The translations under genes and the position numbers were made by a program. The notes beneath the pieces were generated by a model. It searched no databases. It was not told where the DNA came from and worked only from the letters and a program-made list of their open reading frames with translations. A stretch of 30,198 nt of DNA from an uncultured Porphyromonas sp. (GTDB lineage Bacteria; Bacteroidota; Bacteroidia; Bacteroidales; Porphyromonadaceae), in NCBI RefSeq assembly GCF_938046015.1, contig NZ_CALIXW010000017.1:1-30198 (forward strand), given 5' to 3'. Of this stretch, positions 23,674-30,198 are shown piece by piece. Each line of letters begins with the position of its first letter. Position 1 is the first letter of the stretch.

Positions 23674-25068
23674 ATGAAATCGAAGACAGCCCTAGCGCTC
23701 CTCTCTCTCCTGCCCCTCGGGGGGCTAGCTCTGGCCCAGGTCAAGAGCGACGAACCACAGAAGCAGAACATCGTAGACGAGGTCGTCTGGATGGTAGGCG
23801 ACGAGCCTATCCTCCTCTCCGATATCGAGTATCAGAAGCTCGTCCTCCGCAGCGAGGGACACACCGAGGGCGACCTCGACTGCGTCATCCCCGAGCGCAT
23901 CGCCATACAGAAGCTCTTCCTCAACCAGGCCAAGATCGACAGCATCGAGGTAGGCGACACCCAGGTCAACCGTATGGTCGAGATGTGGATACAGAATGCC
24001 ATCTCCCAGCTGGGATCGCAGGAGAAGCTCGAGGAGTACTTCAATAAGAAGATCGGCCAGATCCGCGAGGAGCAGGCCACCCAGGTGCGCAACGAGGAGA
24101 TCGTACGCGCCATGCAGCAGCGCATCGCCCAGGATGTGCGCGTCTCGCCCTCCGAGATCAGCGCCTTCTACAAGCAGCTGCCGCAGGACAGCCTACCCTT
24201 CGTCCCCAAGACCGTCGAGGTGCAGATCATCGCCATGCAGCCTCAGATCCCGCTCTCGGAGATCGACCGCGTCAAGGGCGTGCTGCGTGGCTATGCCGAT
24301 GACATCAATGCGGGCAAGCGCGAGTTCTCCACCATCGCTCGCCTCTACTCCGAGGACAAGCGTACGGCAGCCCAGGGCGGGGAGTACGGCTTCGTGGGCA
24401 AGGTGTCGCTCGACCCGGCCTTCGCTACCGCGATCTTCAACCTCTCGGAGAAGAACCGCGTGTCCCCCATCATCAAGACCGACGAGGGCTACCACATCGC
24501 CCAGCTCATCGAGCGCAGAGGCGACCTGGTGAACTTCCGTCACATCCTCGTCCGTCCCGTCGTCGAGGAGAAGGCCCTAGAGCAGGCCAGCGCGCGCCTC
24601 GACTCGGTCGCTGGGCTTATCAAGGACCAGCGCCTCTCCTTCGAGCAGGCTGCCGAGCTCTACTCCGAGGACAAGAACACCTTCAACAACGGTGGGCTGA
24701 TGACCAATAGCTCCAACGAGAGCAACTTCTCCGGCTCGGCACTCTTCCGCTACGAGGAGCTGCCGCAGGACATCGCCAAGGTAGCCTACACGCTCAAGCC
24801 AGGTGAGGTCTCCAAGCCCTTCACCATGCGGAACGACAAGGGCCTCGAGCAGGTAGCCATCATCCGCATCAAGGCCGAGCACCCCGAGCACATGGCGAAT
24901 ATGAACGCCGACTTCCGCACCATCAAGGAGATGGCGCTGGCCAAGAAGCGTGCCCGCGTCATCGACGAATGGATACGGCAGAAGCAGCGCGAGACCTCCA
25001 TCGTCATGGCTCCGCGCTACCGCAACTGCGCCTTCCAGTACCCAGGCTGGGTTCACGACAAGAAGTAG
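23674..25068 (+). CDS. surA: Periplasmic peptidylprolyl isomerase/chaperone, SurA type
   Basis: A SurA-like chaperone and parvulin-type prolyl isomerase that helps outer-membrane proteins cross the periplasm. From the ATG at 23674 it has 464 residues with a signal peptide (1-21, ALALLSLLPLGGLALA, cleavage before Q22). A SurA-like N-terminal domain follows (about 30-175, VVWMVGDEPILLSDIEYQKL), then two parvulin domains (about 179-280, with ARLYSEDKRTAAQGGEYGFV; about 285-395, with VNFRHILVRP and AELYSEDKNTFNNGG) and a C-terminal helix. An upstream in-frame start at 23572 would overlap recQ by 65 bases and is rejected. Its stop abuts the ATG of the OstA-like gene, suggesting coupled outer-membrane biogenesis functions. 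Confidence 0.93.
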   Translation: MKSKTALALLSLLPLGGLALAQVKSDEPQKQNIVDEVVWMVGDEPILLSDIEYQKLVLRSEGHTEGDLDCVIPERIAIQKLFLNQAKIDSIEVGDTQVNRMVEMWIQNAISQLGSQEKLEEYFNKKIGQIREEQATQVRNEEIVRAMQQRIAQDVRVSPSEISAFYKQLPQDSLPFVPKTVEVQIIAMQPQIPLSEIDRVKGVLRGYADDINAGKREFSTIARLYSEDKRTAAQGGEYGFVGKVSLDPAFATAIFNLSEKNRVSPIIKTDEGYHIAQLIERRGDLVNFRHILVRPVVEEKALEQASARLDSVAGLIKDQRLSFEQAAELYSEDKNTFNNGGLMTNSSNESNFSGSALFRYEELPQDIAKVAYTLKPGEVSKPFTMRNDKGLEQVAIIRIKAEHPEHMANMNADFRTIKEMALAKKRARVIDEWIRQKQRETSIVMAPRYRNCAFQYPGWVHDKK

Positions 25069-27132
25069 ATGAAGCCTGCCAAGGAACAGCGACTCCCGAT
25101 AGCCCTCGTCCTCGCCCTTATCCTCGCGGGGCTGAGCTATCTCCACTCTAGTGCGTCCTTCCGCTCCAGCTCCCTGGGCGGAGGGATGCGCGGCATATCG
25201 ACCCTAGCCGACAGCAGCCAGCGTGCAGCCAAGGGACAGAGCAGCCGTATCTACATCGAGCACGCTGATCTACTGAGCTACGACGCCTCGCTACAGCCGG
25301 GCGTGCAGCGGCTCAAGGGCGGCGTCATCTTCAGGCACGGCAACGCCCGTATGACCTGCGACAGCGCCTACATCAACGAGCAGGCGCAGACCTTCGAGGC
25401 CTTCGGGGAGGTGCACATGGTGCAGGGCGACACAGTCAATATGTACGCACGCTACCTCTACTACGACGGCATCACGAGGCTGGCGAAGCTACGCTACAAC
25501 GTGCACCTAGCGAATAAGACCACCGACCTCTACACCGATAGCCTCGACTACGACCGCATGGCTGACGTCGCCTACTACTTCGAGGGCGGATCCATCACCG
25601 ATGCCGAGAATACGCTGACCTCGGACTACGGGCAGTTCCTCCCCGCGACGAACGATGCGGAGTTCCGCTACAACGTCAAGCTCGTCGGCCAGCGCACGAC
25701 GCTCACCACGCAGCATCTCTACTACAATACCGGCACGCAGATCGGGAGCTACGAGGGCCCCACGCTCATCCAGTCCGACTCGGGGCGCATCGAGTCGCGG
25801 CGCGGCGTCTATGATGTACGGCGCGACGTGGGGATCCTGCTCGACCGCTCTACCGTCTTCTCAGGGGCGAAGAGCCTGACGGGGGACTCGATCTACTACG
25901 ACGGTGCGGGCAAGTTCGGCGAGGCCTTCGGCCGCATGCACCTGACCGACACCGTGCAGCGTGCCCAGCTCTTCGGCGAGTACGGCTACTTCGACGACAA
26001 GCGTAGCTATGCCTTCGTCACGCTGCGCGCCCATGCCGAGGAGTACTCGCAGAAGGACACGCTCTACGTGGCAGCCGACACGCTGGAGCTGATCAGCGTC
26101 CCCATCCACAATCGCTGGCAGCTGGATAGCGTGAAGCGCCTCCGTGCCGCGGGGGAGAAGGCCGACACTATGCACCGCTACCTCCGCGCCTACCGAGATG
26201 TGCGCATCTACCGCCGCGATGCTCAGGCCGTGGCCGACTCGATGAGCTACGTGGCTAAGGACTCCGTCCTCTCGCTCTACGGCCGCCCCATCATGTGGAG
26301 CGAGCAGCGCCAGCTGCTCGGGGATACCACCATCTTCTACTTCCGCGGGCGCAAGCTCGACTACGTGGACGTCCTAGGGAGCGTCCTTGCGGTCGAGCAT
26401 ATAGACAGCGTCGACTACTACAATCAGATGCAGGGCGAGCGCCTACGCGCCTACCTGCAGGATAGCACCATACGCCAGCTGGACGTCTTCGGCAGCGTGG
26501 AGTCCATCTTCTATATGAAGGAGGACAAGGGGCCCGACTACACGGGGCTCAACCGCATGACCAGCACTGCCATGCAGCTGACGCTCGACTCGGGACGCAT
26601 CAAGAAGTCCCTCTGGACGGGCCCCGTCGAGGGCAAGGCCTACCCACTCTCCATGGCGGGCTCGGCGGAGGTCAACCGCCTCAAGAGCTTCGTCTGGGCC
26701 GCTGACCGCCGTCCCCTCAGCCGCGAGTCCATCGTACAGTCCAGCGGAGGCGACAGCCTCCAGAAGCCGGGTAGCACGCTGGCGGAGCTGCAGCGCTTCA
26801 GCGGCGCACGCGCAGCCCTCACGGCCTACGCGCCCTTCGAGCGCATCGCCAAGGAGGACTCCCTGCGTAGCGACTCCATCGCACGCTACCTGGCGGGCCT
26901 CAGCCCCGAGGAGTGGCGCCAGCTCTATCAGTACGTCCTCAGCCCAAGCAAGGACGACGCTCAATCCCAACAAAGACCGATCATAGACACATCATGGGTG
27001 TACAAAGTTTCTTCAAGCAAAGAAGACCACGACAGTTCGAGCACAAGCTCATCTATTGGGATCCCCGCCGCGAGGAACTCCAGAAGCGGGTCGCGCGGGT
27101 CCGACAGGAGCTTGTCGAGGCAGGAGAACTAA
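25069..27132 (+). CDS. OstA-like (LptA/LptD N-terminal domain) protein
   Basis: A large periplasmic or membrane-anchored protein related to the OstA/LptA fold that carries LPS across the periplasm. The 687-residue product starts directly at the surA stop, has an N-terminal membrane or signal segment (about 9-27, LPIALVLALILAGLSYLH) and then repeated short beta-strand units typical of LptA-like jellyrolls (RLKGGVIFRHGNARMTCDSA, FEAFGEVHMVQGDTVNMYAR, LYTDSLDYDRMADVAYYFEG, with many D-T-x-Y/S-D patterns) to about residue 560. The last ~46 residues (after nucleotide 26994) are Ser/Arg-rich low complexity and overlap the next gene in another frame, so the native C-terminus may be shorter or the overlap may reflect a frameshift. 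The neighbourhood with surA fits a role in outer-membrane assembly. Confidence 0.87.
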   Translation: MKPAKEQRLPIALVLALILAGLSYLHSSASFRSSSLGGGMRGISTLADSSQRAAKGQSSRIYIEHADLLSYDASLQPGVQRLKGGVIFRHGNARMTCDSAYINEQAQTFEAFGEVHMVQGDTVNMYARYLYYDGITRLAKLRYNVHLANKTTDLYTDSLDYDRMADVAYYFEGGSITDAENTLTSDYGQFLPATNDAEFRYNVKLVGQRTTLTTQHLYYNTGTQIGSYEGPTLIQSDSGRIESRRGVYDVRRDVGILLDRSTVFSGAKSLTGDSIYYDGAGKFGEAFGRMHLTDTVQRAQLFGEYGYFDDKRSYAFVTLRAHAEEYSQKDTLYVAADTLELISVPIHNRWQLDSVKRLRAAGEKADTMHRYLRAYRDVRIYRRDAQAVADSMSYVAKDSVLSLYGRPIMWSEQRQLLGDTTIFYFRGRKLDYVDVLGSVLAVEHIDSVDYYNQMQGERLRAYLQDSTIRQLDVFGSVESIFYMKEDKGPDYTGLNRMTSTAMQLTLDSGRIKKSLWTGPVEGKAYPLSMAGSAEVNRLKSFVWAADRRPLSRESIVQSSGGDSLQKPGSTLAELQRFSGARAALTAYAPFERIAKEDSLRSDSIARYLAGLSPEEWRQLYQYVLSPSKDDAQSQQRPIIDTSWVYKVSSSKEDHDSSSTSSSIGIPAARNSRSGSRGSDRSLSRQEN

Positions 27133-27386
27133 GCGCCGAGGAGGCTCAGCGCCGTGCGGCTGCCGAGGAGGCAACCACCAGCGGCGACGATCGCACGCTC
27201 CCCGACTCGGCCGAGCACTACGACCCCACGAGCCAGGTACGCGGCAGCTTCATGCGCAGCACGCAGCACCTACAGCGCCAGCATGAGCGCGGACTGACGG
27301 CTGCCGACCGCGACCGCCGCACCATACGCCTGATGCTGGGGCTGCTGCTCCTAGGCTTTGCCTTCTGGTACTTCTTCCTGCGCTGA
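26994..27386 (+). CDS. Small tail-anchored membrane protein of unknown function
   Basis: A 130-residue protein that I do not recognise as a named family. It begins MGVQSFFKQRRPRQFEHKLI, continues with YWDPRREELQKRVARVRQEL, a charged region likely to form a helix, then an acidic and polar middle, and ends with a single C-terminal membrane helix (about 109-129, IRLMLGLLLLGFAFWYFFLR). I recall similar short proteins with a YYDPRKEEL-like start next to mutL in other Bacteroidales, but cannot verify this here. The ATG at 26994 lies inside the OstA-like frame (139-base overlap); an earlier start at 26913 would add 27 unconvincing residues. Its TGA overlaps the mutL ATG (ATGA), implying translational coupling with mutL. 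Confidence 0.75.
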   Translation: MGVQSFFKQRRPRQFEHKLIYWDPRREELQKRVARVRQELVEAGELSAEEAQRRAAAEEATTSGDDRTLPDSAEHYDPTSQVRGSFMRSTQHLQRQHERGLTAADRDRRTIRLMLGLLLLGFAFWYFFLR

Positions 27387-29305
27387 TGAGTGATATCATC
27401 CGTCTCCTCCCCGAGACCATAGCCAATCAGATCGCGGCGGGCGAAGTCGTCCCCGCCCCTGCCTATATCGTCAAGGAGCTCCTAGAGAACTCGATCGACG
27501 CAGGCGCCACACGCATCCAGGTCGAGATCCTCGACGCGGGGCGCAGTGCCGTGCAGGTCACCGACGACGGCAAGGGCATGAGCCCGACGGATGCGCGTAT
27601 GGCCTTCGAGCGCCACGCCACGTCCAAGCTCCGCGAGATCGAGGACCTCGACCGACTGACGACTATGGGCTTCCGCGGCGAGGCCCTAGCCGCTATCGCC
27701 TCGGTCTGCCAGGTGCAGCTGCGTACCCGCACGGCCGAGGCCGAGCTGGGGACAGAGCTGCAGATCGAGGGCGCACGTGTCAAGAGCGCCGAGCCCTGTG
27801 CCTGCCCCGTCGGGACGACGCTCAAGGCGATGAACATCTTCTACAACACCCCCGGGCGCCGCAAGCATATCGAGGCACGCAAGGAGTCGACCGACCTCAG
27901 CGACATCTGGAAGGAGTTCGCCAAGGTGGCGCTGGCAAACCATCAGGTAGCCTTCGCCCTGCAGGGTGCGGGCAAGTATGACCGCCAGCTCCCCGCCACC
28001 TCGCTCAAGGAGCGCATCATAGGCGTGGGGGGGAGCAAGCTCGCCAAGGCGCTCATCCCCGTGAGCTACGAGAGCGAGTTCTGCACCATCCGCGGCTTCA
28101 TCGGCACGCCCGCCACGGCGGTCAAGAGTGCCCCGCAGCAGTACCTCTTCGTCAATCAGCGCTTCATCCGCCACGCCTACTTCCACAAGGCCATACTACT
28201 GGCCTATGAGAAGTTCGTCCCCGTCGGCACGCAGCCGCACTACTTCCTCTACTTCACCATCCCCGCGGCCAATATCGACGTGAACATCCATCCGCAGAAG
28301 ACGGATGTACGCTTCACCGACGGCGAGCTCATCTTCAAGATCCTCGAGAGCATCGTGCGCGAGGCCTTCAACGCCCATGCGCTGGCGCCGCTCATAGACT
28401 TCGACAACAAGGTCTCCATCGACATCCCCGCCTACCCGGGGCGTCGTGAGGAGGTCAAGAGACTAGATCTAGACGAAGGGCAGAAGCCTCGCACAGAGGG
28501 GATGGAGGGCCTCACGCTTGGCCTCGGACGCCCGATGCGGCAGACACTCTCAGGGCGCAGCTACCGCCCCCAGCTGCCCGAGCTGGACTGGAGCGAGCTG
28601 GGCGAGAGCTTCGAGAGCCGCAAGTACGACGAGCTGCCCGAGGGCGAGCTTTTCAGCCCCACGCCTAGCACCTCCCCGAGCGGGGAGGCCGTCGGGGGCG
28701 GCATACGCCTCTCGCAGCTGGGCGCGCAGCCCGCTCCTGCCGCAGCCCCCAGCGACATCCTCCTCTATCATGGGCGCTACGCCGTGACGCAGCTGGAGGA
28801 TAGTCTAGCGCTGATCGACCTCAGGCGCGCTCTGCTCAGGGTACGCTACGAGGAGCTCCTACTGGGCCTCAGCGAGAGGAGCTACCCCTCCGAGCAGCCG
28901 CTCTTCCCCGAGGTACTGGAGTTCAGCCCCACGGAGCTGCCGACAGCGCAGCACATCATGGAGCTGCTCACACCGCTGGGCTTCGACTTTGGCGACCTGG
29001 GCAAGGGCCATTACTCCGTGGTCGAGGCACCGAGCTTCATGACGGAGAGCGCCATAGGCTTCGTGCGCCTCATCGTCGCCGACAGCCTCGAGACGCAGCG
29101 CGAGGACGCCAGCTACGTGCGGAGCTTCCTCGCGGAGGCTGCCGCCGAGGTGCAGGTACTCAAGGCTACCCTCCCCCGCAGCCCGCAGGAGGCACGCGAA
29201 CTGATCGAGGAGCTACTGGGCTGCACCGAGTCGATGACAACACCCTCGGGACAGCAGATCATCGCCCGCCTCCCCGAGACCTTCGTCTCCAGCCTCTTCA
29301 GCTAG
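27386..29305 (+). CDS. mutL: DNA mismatch repair protein MutL
   Basis: MutL couples mismatch recognition by MutS to downstream repair. The 639-residue protein has the GHKL ATPase motifs E34-N35-S-I-D38-A (motif I), DDGKGM (60-65), GFRGEAL (95-101) and FYNTPGRRKHI, the transducer domain through DVNIHPQKTDVRF, a disordered linker (about 350-455) and a C-terminal dimerisation domain. The endonuclease motif DQHA-x2-E-x4-E found in many bacterial MutL proteins is not intact: the equivalent stretch appears to be D478-LRRALLRVRYEE, lacking the Gln-His pair. The end keeps a TPSGQQIIARL segment equivalent to the family's TPSGKP region. It is the last gene of the clpP-mutL string; a perfect 20-bp hairpin follows at 29417. 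Confidence 0.96.
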   Translation: MSDIIRLLPETIANQIAAGEVVPAPAYIVKELLENSIDAGATRIQVEILDAGRSAVQVTDDGKGMSPTDARMAFERHATSKLREIEDLDRLTTMGFRGEALAAIASVCQVQLRTRTAEAELGTELQIEGARVKSAEPCACPVGTTLKAMNIFYNTPGRRKHIEARKESTDLSDIWKEFAKVALANHQVAFALQGAGKYDRQLPATSLKERIIGVGGSKLAKALIPVSYESEFCTIRGFIGTPATAVKSAPQQYLFVNQRFIRHAYFHKAILLAYEKFVPVGTQPHYFLYFTIPAANIDVNIHPQKTDVRFTDGELIFKILESIVREAFNAHALAPLIDFDNKVSIDIPAYPGRREEVKRLDLDEGQKPRTEGMEGLTLGLGRPMRQTLSGRSYRPQLPELDWSELGESFESRKYDELPEGELFSPTPSTSPSGEAVGGGIRLSQLGAQPAPAAAPSDILLYHGRYAVTQLEDSLALIDLRRALLRVRYEELLLGLSERSYPSEQPLFPEVLEFSPTELPTAQHIMELLTPLGFDFGDLGKGHYSVVEAPSFMTESAIGFVRLIVADSLETQREDASYVRSFLAEAAAEVQVLKATLPRSPQEARELIEELLGCTESMTTPSGQQIIARLPETFVSSLFS

Positions 29306-29416
29306 GCTAAGGCAGCCGCAGGCGAAGTAAGCTAAGTCAAGGCAGCCCCCCTCCCCCCACGCCAAGGCCGTCCCCTTAATAGCCCCGCGCGGCGTCCCCT
29401 GCCCACAGACAGCAAT

Positions 29417-29462
29417 AAAGCCGAAGGGCAAGACCAGGCTACTGGTCTTGCCCTTCGGCTTT
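29417..29462. terminator. Bidirectional terminator between mutL and tRNA-Pro
   Basis: A perfect 20-bp stem (29417-29436 with 29443-29462) with a 6-nt loop GGCTAC. The right side continues TTTGTTCCTTT and the minus side TTTATTGC, so it can stop mutL transcripts moving right and tRNA transcripts moving left. Confidence 0.9.
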
Positions 29463-29476
29463 GTTCCTTTAGGTAG

Positions 29477-29549
29477 TCGGGATGAGAAGACTCGAACTTC
29501 CGACCTCCACGTCCCGAACGTGGCGCGCTACCAACTGTGCTACATCCCG
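29477..29549 (-). tRNA. tRNA-Pro (anticodon CGG)
   Basis: Read on the minus strand the 73-nt sequence folds as a tRNA: acceptor CGGGATG/CATCCCG with discriminator A, D arm GCAC-AGTTGGTA-GCGC, anticodon stem CCACG/CGTGG around the loop TTCGGGA (anticodon CGG, reading CCG), a 5-nt variable region, and T arm GGAAG-TTCGAGT-CTTCT. CCA is not encoded. The terminator at 29417 lies just downstream and a promoter at 29597 upstream. Plus-strand frames across it are antisense artefacts. Confidence 0.95.
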
Positions 29550-29596
29550 TGCTGTCACGCCTCGGGGGCTCATCGCCCCACTCAGCCTCAGCGGTG

Positions 29597-29629
29597 CAAA
29601 GGTAAGCAAAATGAATGACAGCCCGCAAG
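29597..29629 (-). promoter_or_regulatory. Promoter of tRNA-Pro
   Basis: TACCTTTG (29597-29604, minus strand) fits TAnnTTTG; CTTG (29626-29629), 21 bases upstream, is one mismatch from TTTG. The spacer is AT-rich (CATTCATTTTGCT). The predicted start lies about 40 bases before the mature tRNA. Confidence 0.6.
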
Positions 29630-29768
29630 CCTCACCAAGATACGTACTAATGCGCCTAGCCTCCAGCCCTATACCTATGCTGCGAGCAGACGAGAGGCGC
29701 CCCCCTGCTACAACATAATCCTTATAAGGGTCGCCCCTGTAGGGCTCTGTTCTTAATCGTCATGCCTA

Positions 29769-29810
29769 ACCCAGGGTTTGATCGCCCTTGCAGGGCTACG
29801 CACCCTGGGC
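29769..29810 (+). repeat. Left arm of a 42-bp inverted repeat (REP-like)
   Basis: Starts ACCCAGGGTTTGATCGCCCT and ends ACGCACCCTGGGC. Its reverse complement occurs at 30144-30185 with 40 of 42 bases identical. The arm is itself a nested hairpin: CCCAGGGT/ACCCTGGG outside and GCCCT/AGGGC inside. The adjacent GCCCCTATAGGGGC (29823-29836) is a perfect palindrome of the same style. Confidence 0.85.
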
Positions 29811-30047
29811 TTTGAGCGGATCGCCCCTATAGGGGCTTTACACCACGAGCACAAGTACAGCCGAAGCAGGCCATCTGCAGGGGTAACTAAGGTCTCCAAG
29901 CTGAGCTCTCTTGAGCTCGACATAGGACAGTGCGTTAGGCCAGCAACAGATGATACGAAAGCCCACTCAGCCACATGCAGTACCCAAAGCTAGTACATAC
30001 GGATGCTCACCCACAGCTCCCCACTACCGCTAAAGGAGAGCCCTGGT

Positions 30048-30143
30048 GAGCCACAACAAGGCACCCTTGCAAGCCCCAAGGGGACGACTGCTAGCGAGCC
30101 ACAACAAGACACCACTTACAAGCCAAGGGGCGACCCCTTCAAG
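30048..30143 (+). repeat. Imperfect 48-bp tandem duplication
   Basis: GAGCCACAACAAG occurs at 30048 and 30096, each followed by related sequence (GCACCCTTGCAAGCC and ACACCACTTACAAGCC) and a run of C/G (CCAAGGGGACGAC, AAGGGGCGACC). The period is 48 bp. It lies directly inside the right arm of the inverted repeat. Confidence 0.65.
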
Positions 30144-30185
30144 GCCCAGGGTGCGTAGCCCTGAAAGGGCGACCAAACCCTGGGT
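30144..30185 (-). repeat. Right arm of the 42-bp inverted repeat
   Basis: Starts GCCCAGGGTGCGTAGCCCTG and ends CCAAACCCTGGGT; inverted relative to 29769-29810 with two mismatches. Together the arms enclose about 330 bp. Confidence 0.85.
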
Positions 30186-30198
30186 AAGCCGAAGTAAA

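Larger units (their letters stand above)
29550..30198. other. Repeat-rich right end, no supported gene
   Basis: 649 bases that hold the tRNA promoter, then a series of short hairpins related to GATCGCCCCTATAGGGGC from about 29728, an inverted repeat (29769-29810 with 30144-30185), and a 48-bp tandem duplication (30048-30143). Short open frames here (such as 29753-29974 minus and 29778-29993 plus) read through the repeats in either direction and have no family features. The window ends 13 bases after the right repeat arm. Confidence 0.65.

Noticed and set aside
29332..29718. Open frames on both strands across the tRNA and terminator
   Set aside because: They read through tRNA-Pro (minus) or its antisense (plus) and the terminator stem, a common source of false ORFs.
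29753..29993. Two opposing ~72-codon frames at the right end
   Set aside because: Both are translations of the REP-like hairpins (for example the AIKPWVR segment read from the inverted repeat arm); no start signal or family support.

Overview
The window looks like a GC-rich member of the Bacteroidetes, most likely a Porphyromonas-type Bacteroidales. The reasons are a TonB energy transducer with an ExbB channel protein, a NhaD antiporter, an OstA-like LPS-export protein, several promoters with the Bacteroidetes -7 consensus TAnnTTTG, weak Shine-Dalgarno use, and a clpP-clpX-recQ-surA-ostA-mutL gene order that I recall being Porphyromonas-like. The species is an inference. The two ends look like contig ends. 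The left end carries a probable chimeric join and the right end runs into repeats.

Layout. (1) 1-823: the 5' two thirds of exbB (- strand) joined head-on to the first ~39 codons of an AT-rich rpmF (ribosomal protein L32) from a different compositional background. (2) 1587-8532: a minus-strand gene string, read right to left: long-chain acyl-CoA ligase, membrane-anchored DNA/RNA nuclease, zinc/manganese-type ABC substrate-binding lipoprotein, its ATPase, a PAP2 phosphatase, and NhaD Na+/H+ antiporter, with a terminator hairpin just before nhaD. The ABC permease is missing. (3) 8780-9487: tonB (- strand), with its own terminator and promoter. (4) 10203-12456: rplY (L25/Ctc) and dacB (PBP4-type D,D-carboxypeptidase) on the + strand. 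(5) ~12466-12756: a leftward promoter-to-terminator unit without a convincing ORF, a candidate structured small RNA. (6) 13218-18972: a complete RND efflux operon (adaptor lipoprotein, inner-membrane pump, TolC-like lipoprotein) ended by a strong terminator. (7) 19479-29305: a compact + strand string clpP, clpX, recQ, surA, ostA-like, small membrane protein, mutL, covering proteolysis, DNA repair and outer-membrane biogenesis. (8) 29417-29549: bidirectional terminator and tRNA-Pro(CGG) on the - strand. (9) 29730-30198: REP-like hairpins with a 42-bp inverted repeat.

The most unusual signal is a dispersed intergenic element. Four intergenic regions (around 1350, 9900, 12860 and 19160) each carry four consecutive 18-bp near-palindromes related to CTGAGGGATATCCCTCAG, spaced 22 bp (occasionally 23 bp), about two helical turns. 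Each lies in an intergenic region that also holds a promoter or the start of an operon. They fit none of the standard repeat types I can recognise and could be a multi-site protein-binding array or an architectural repeat family.
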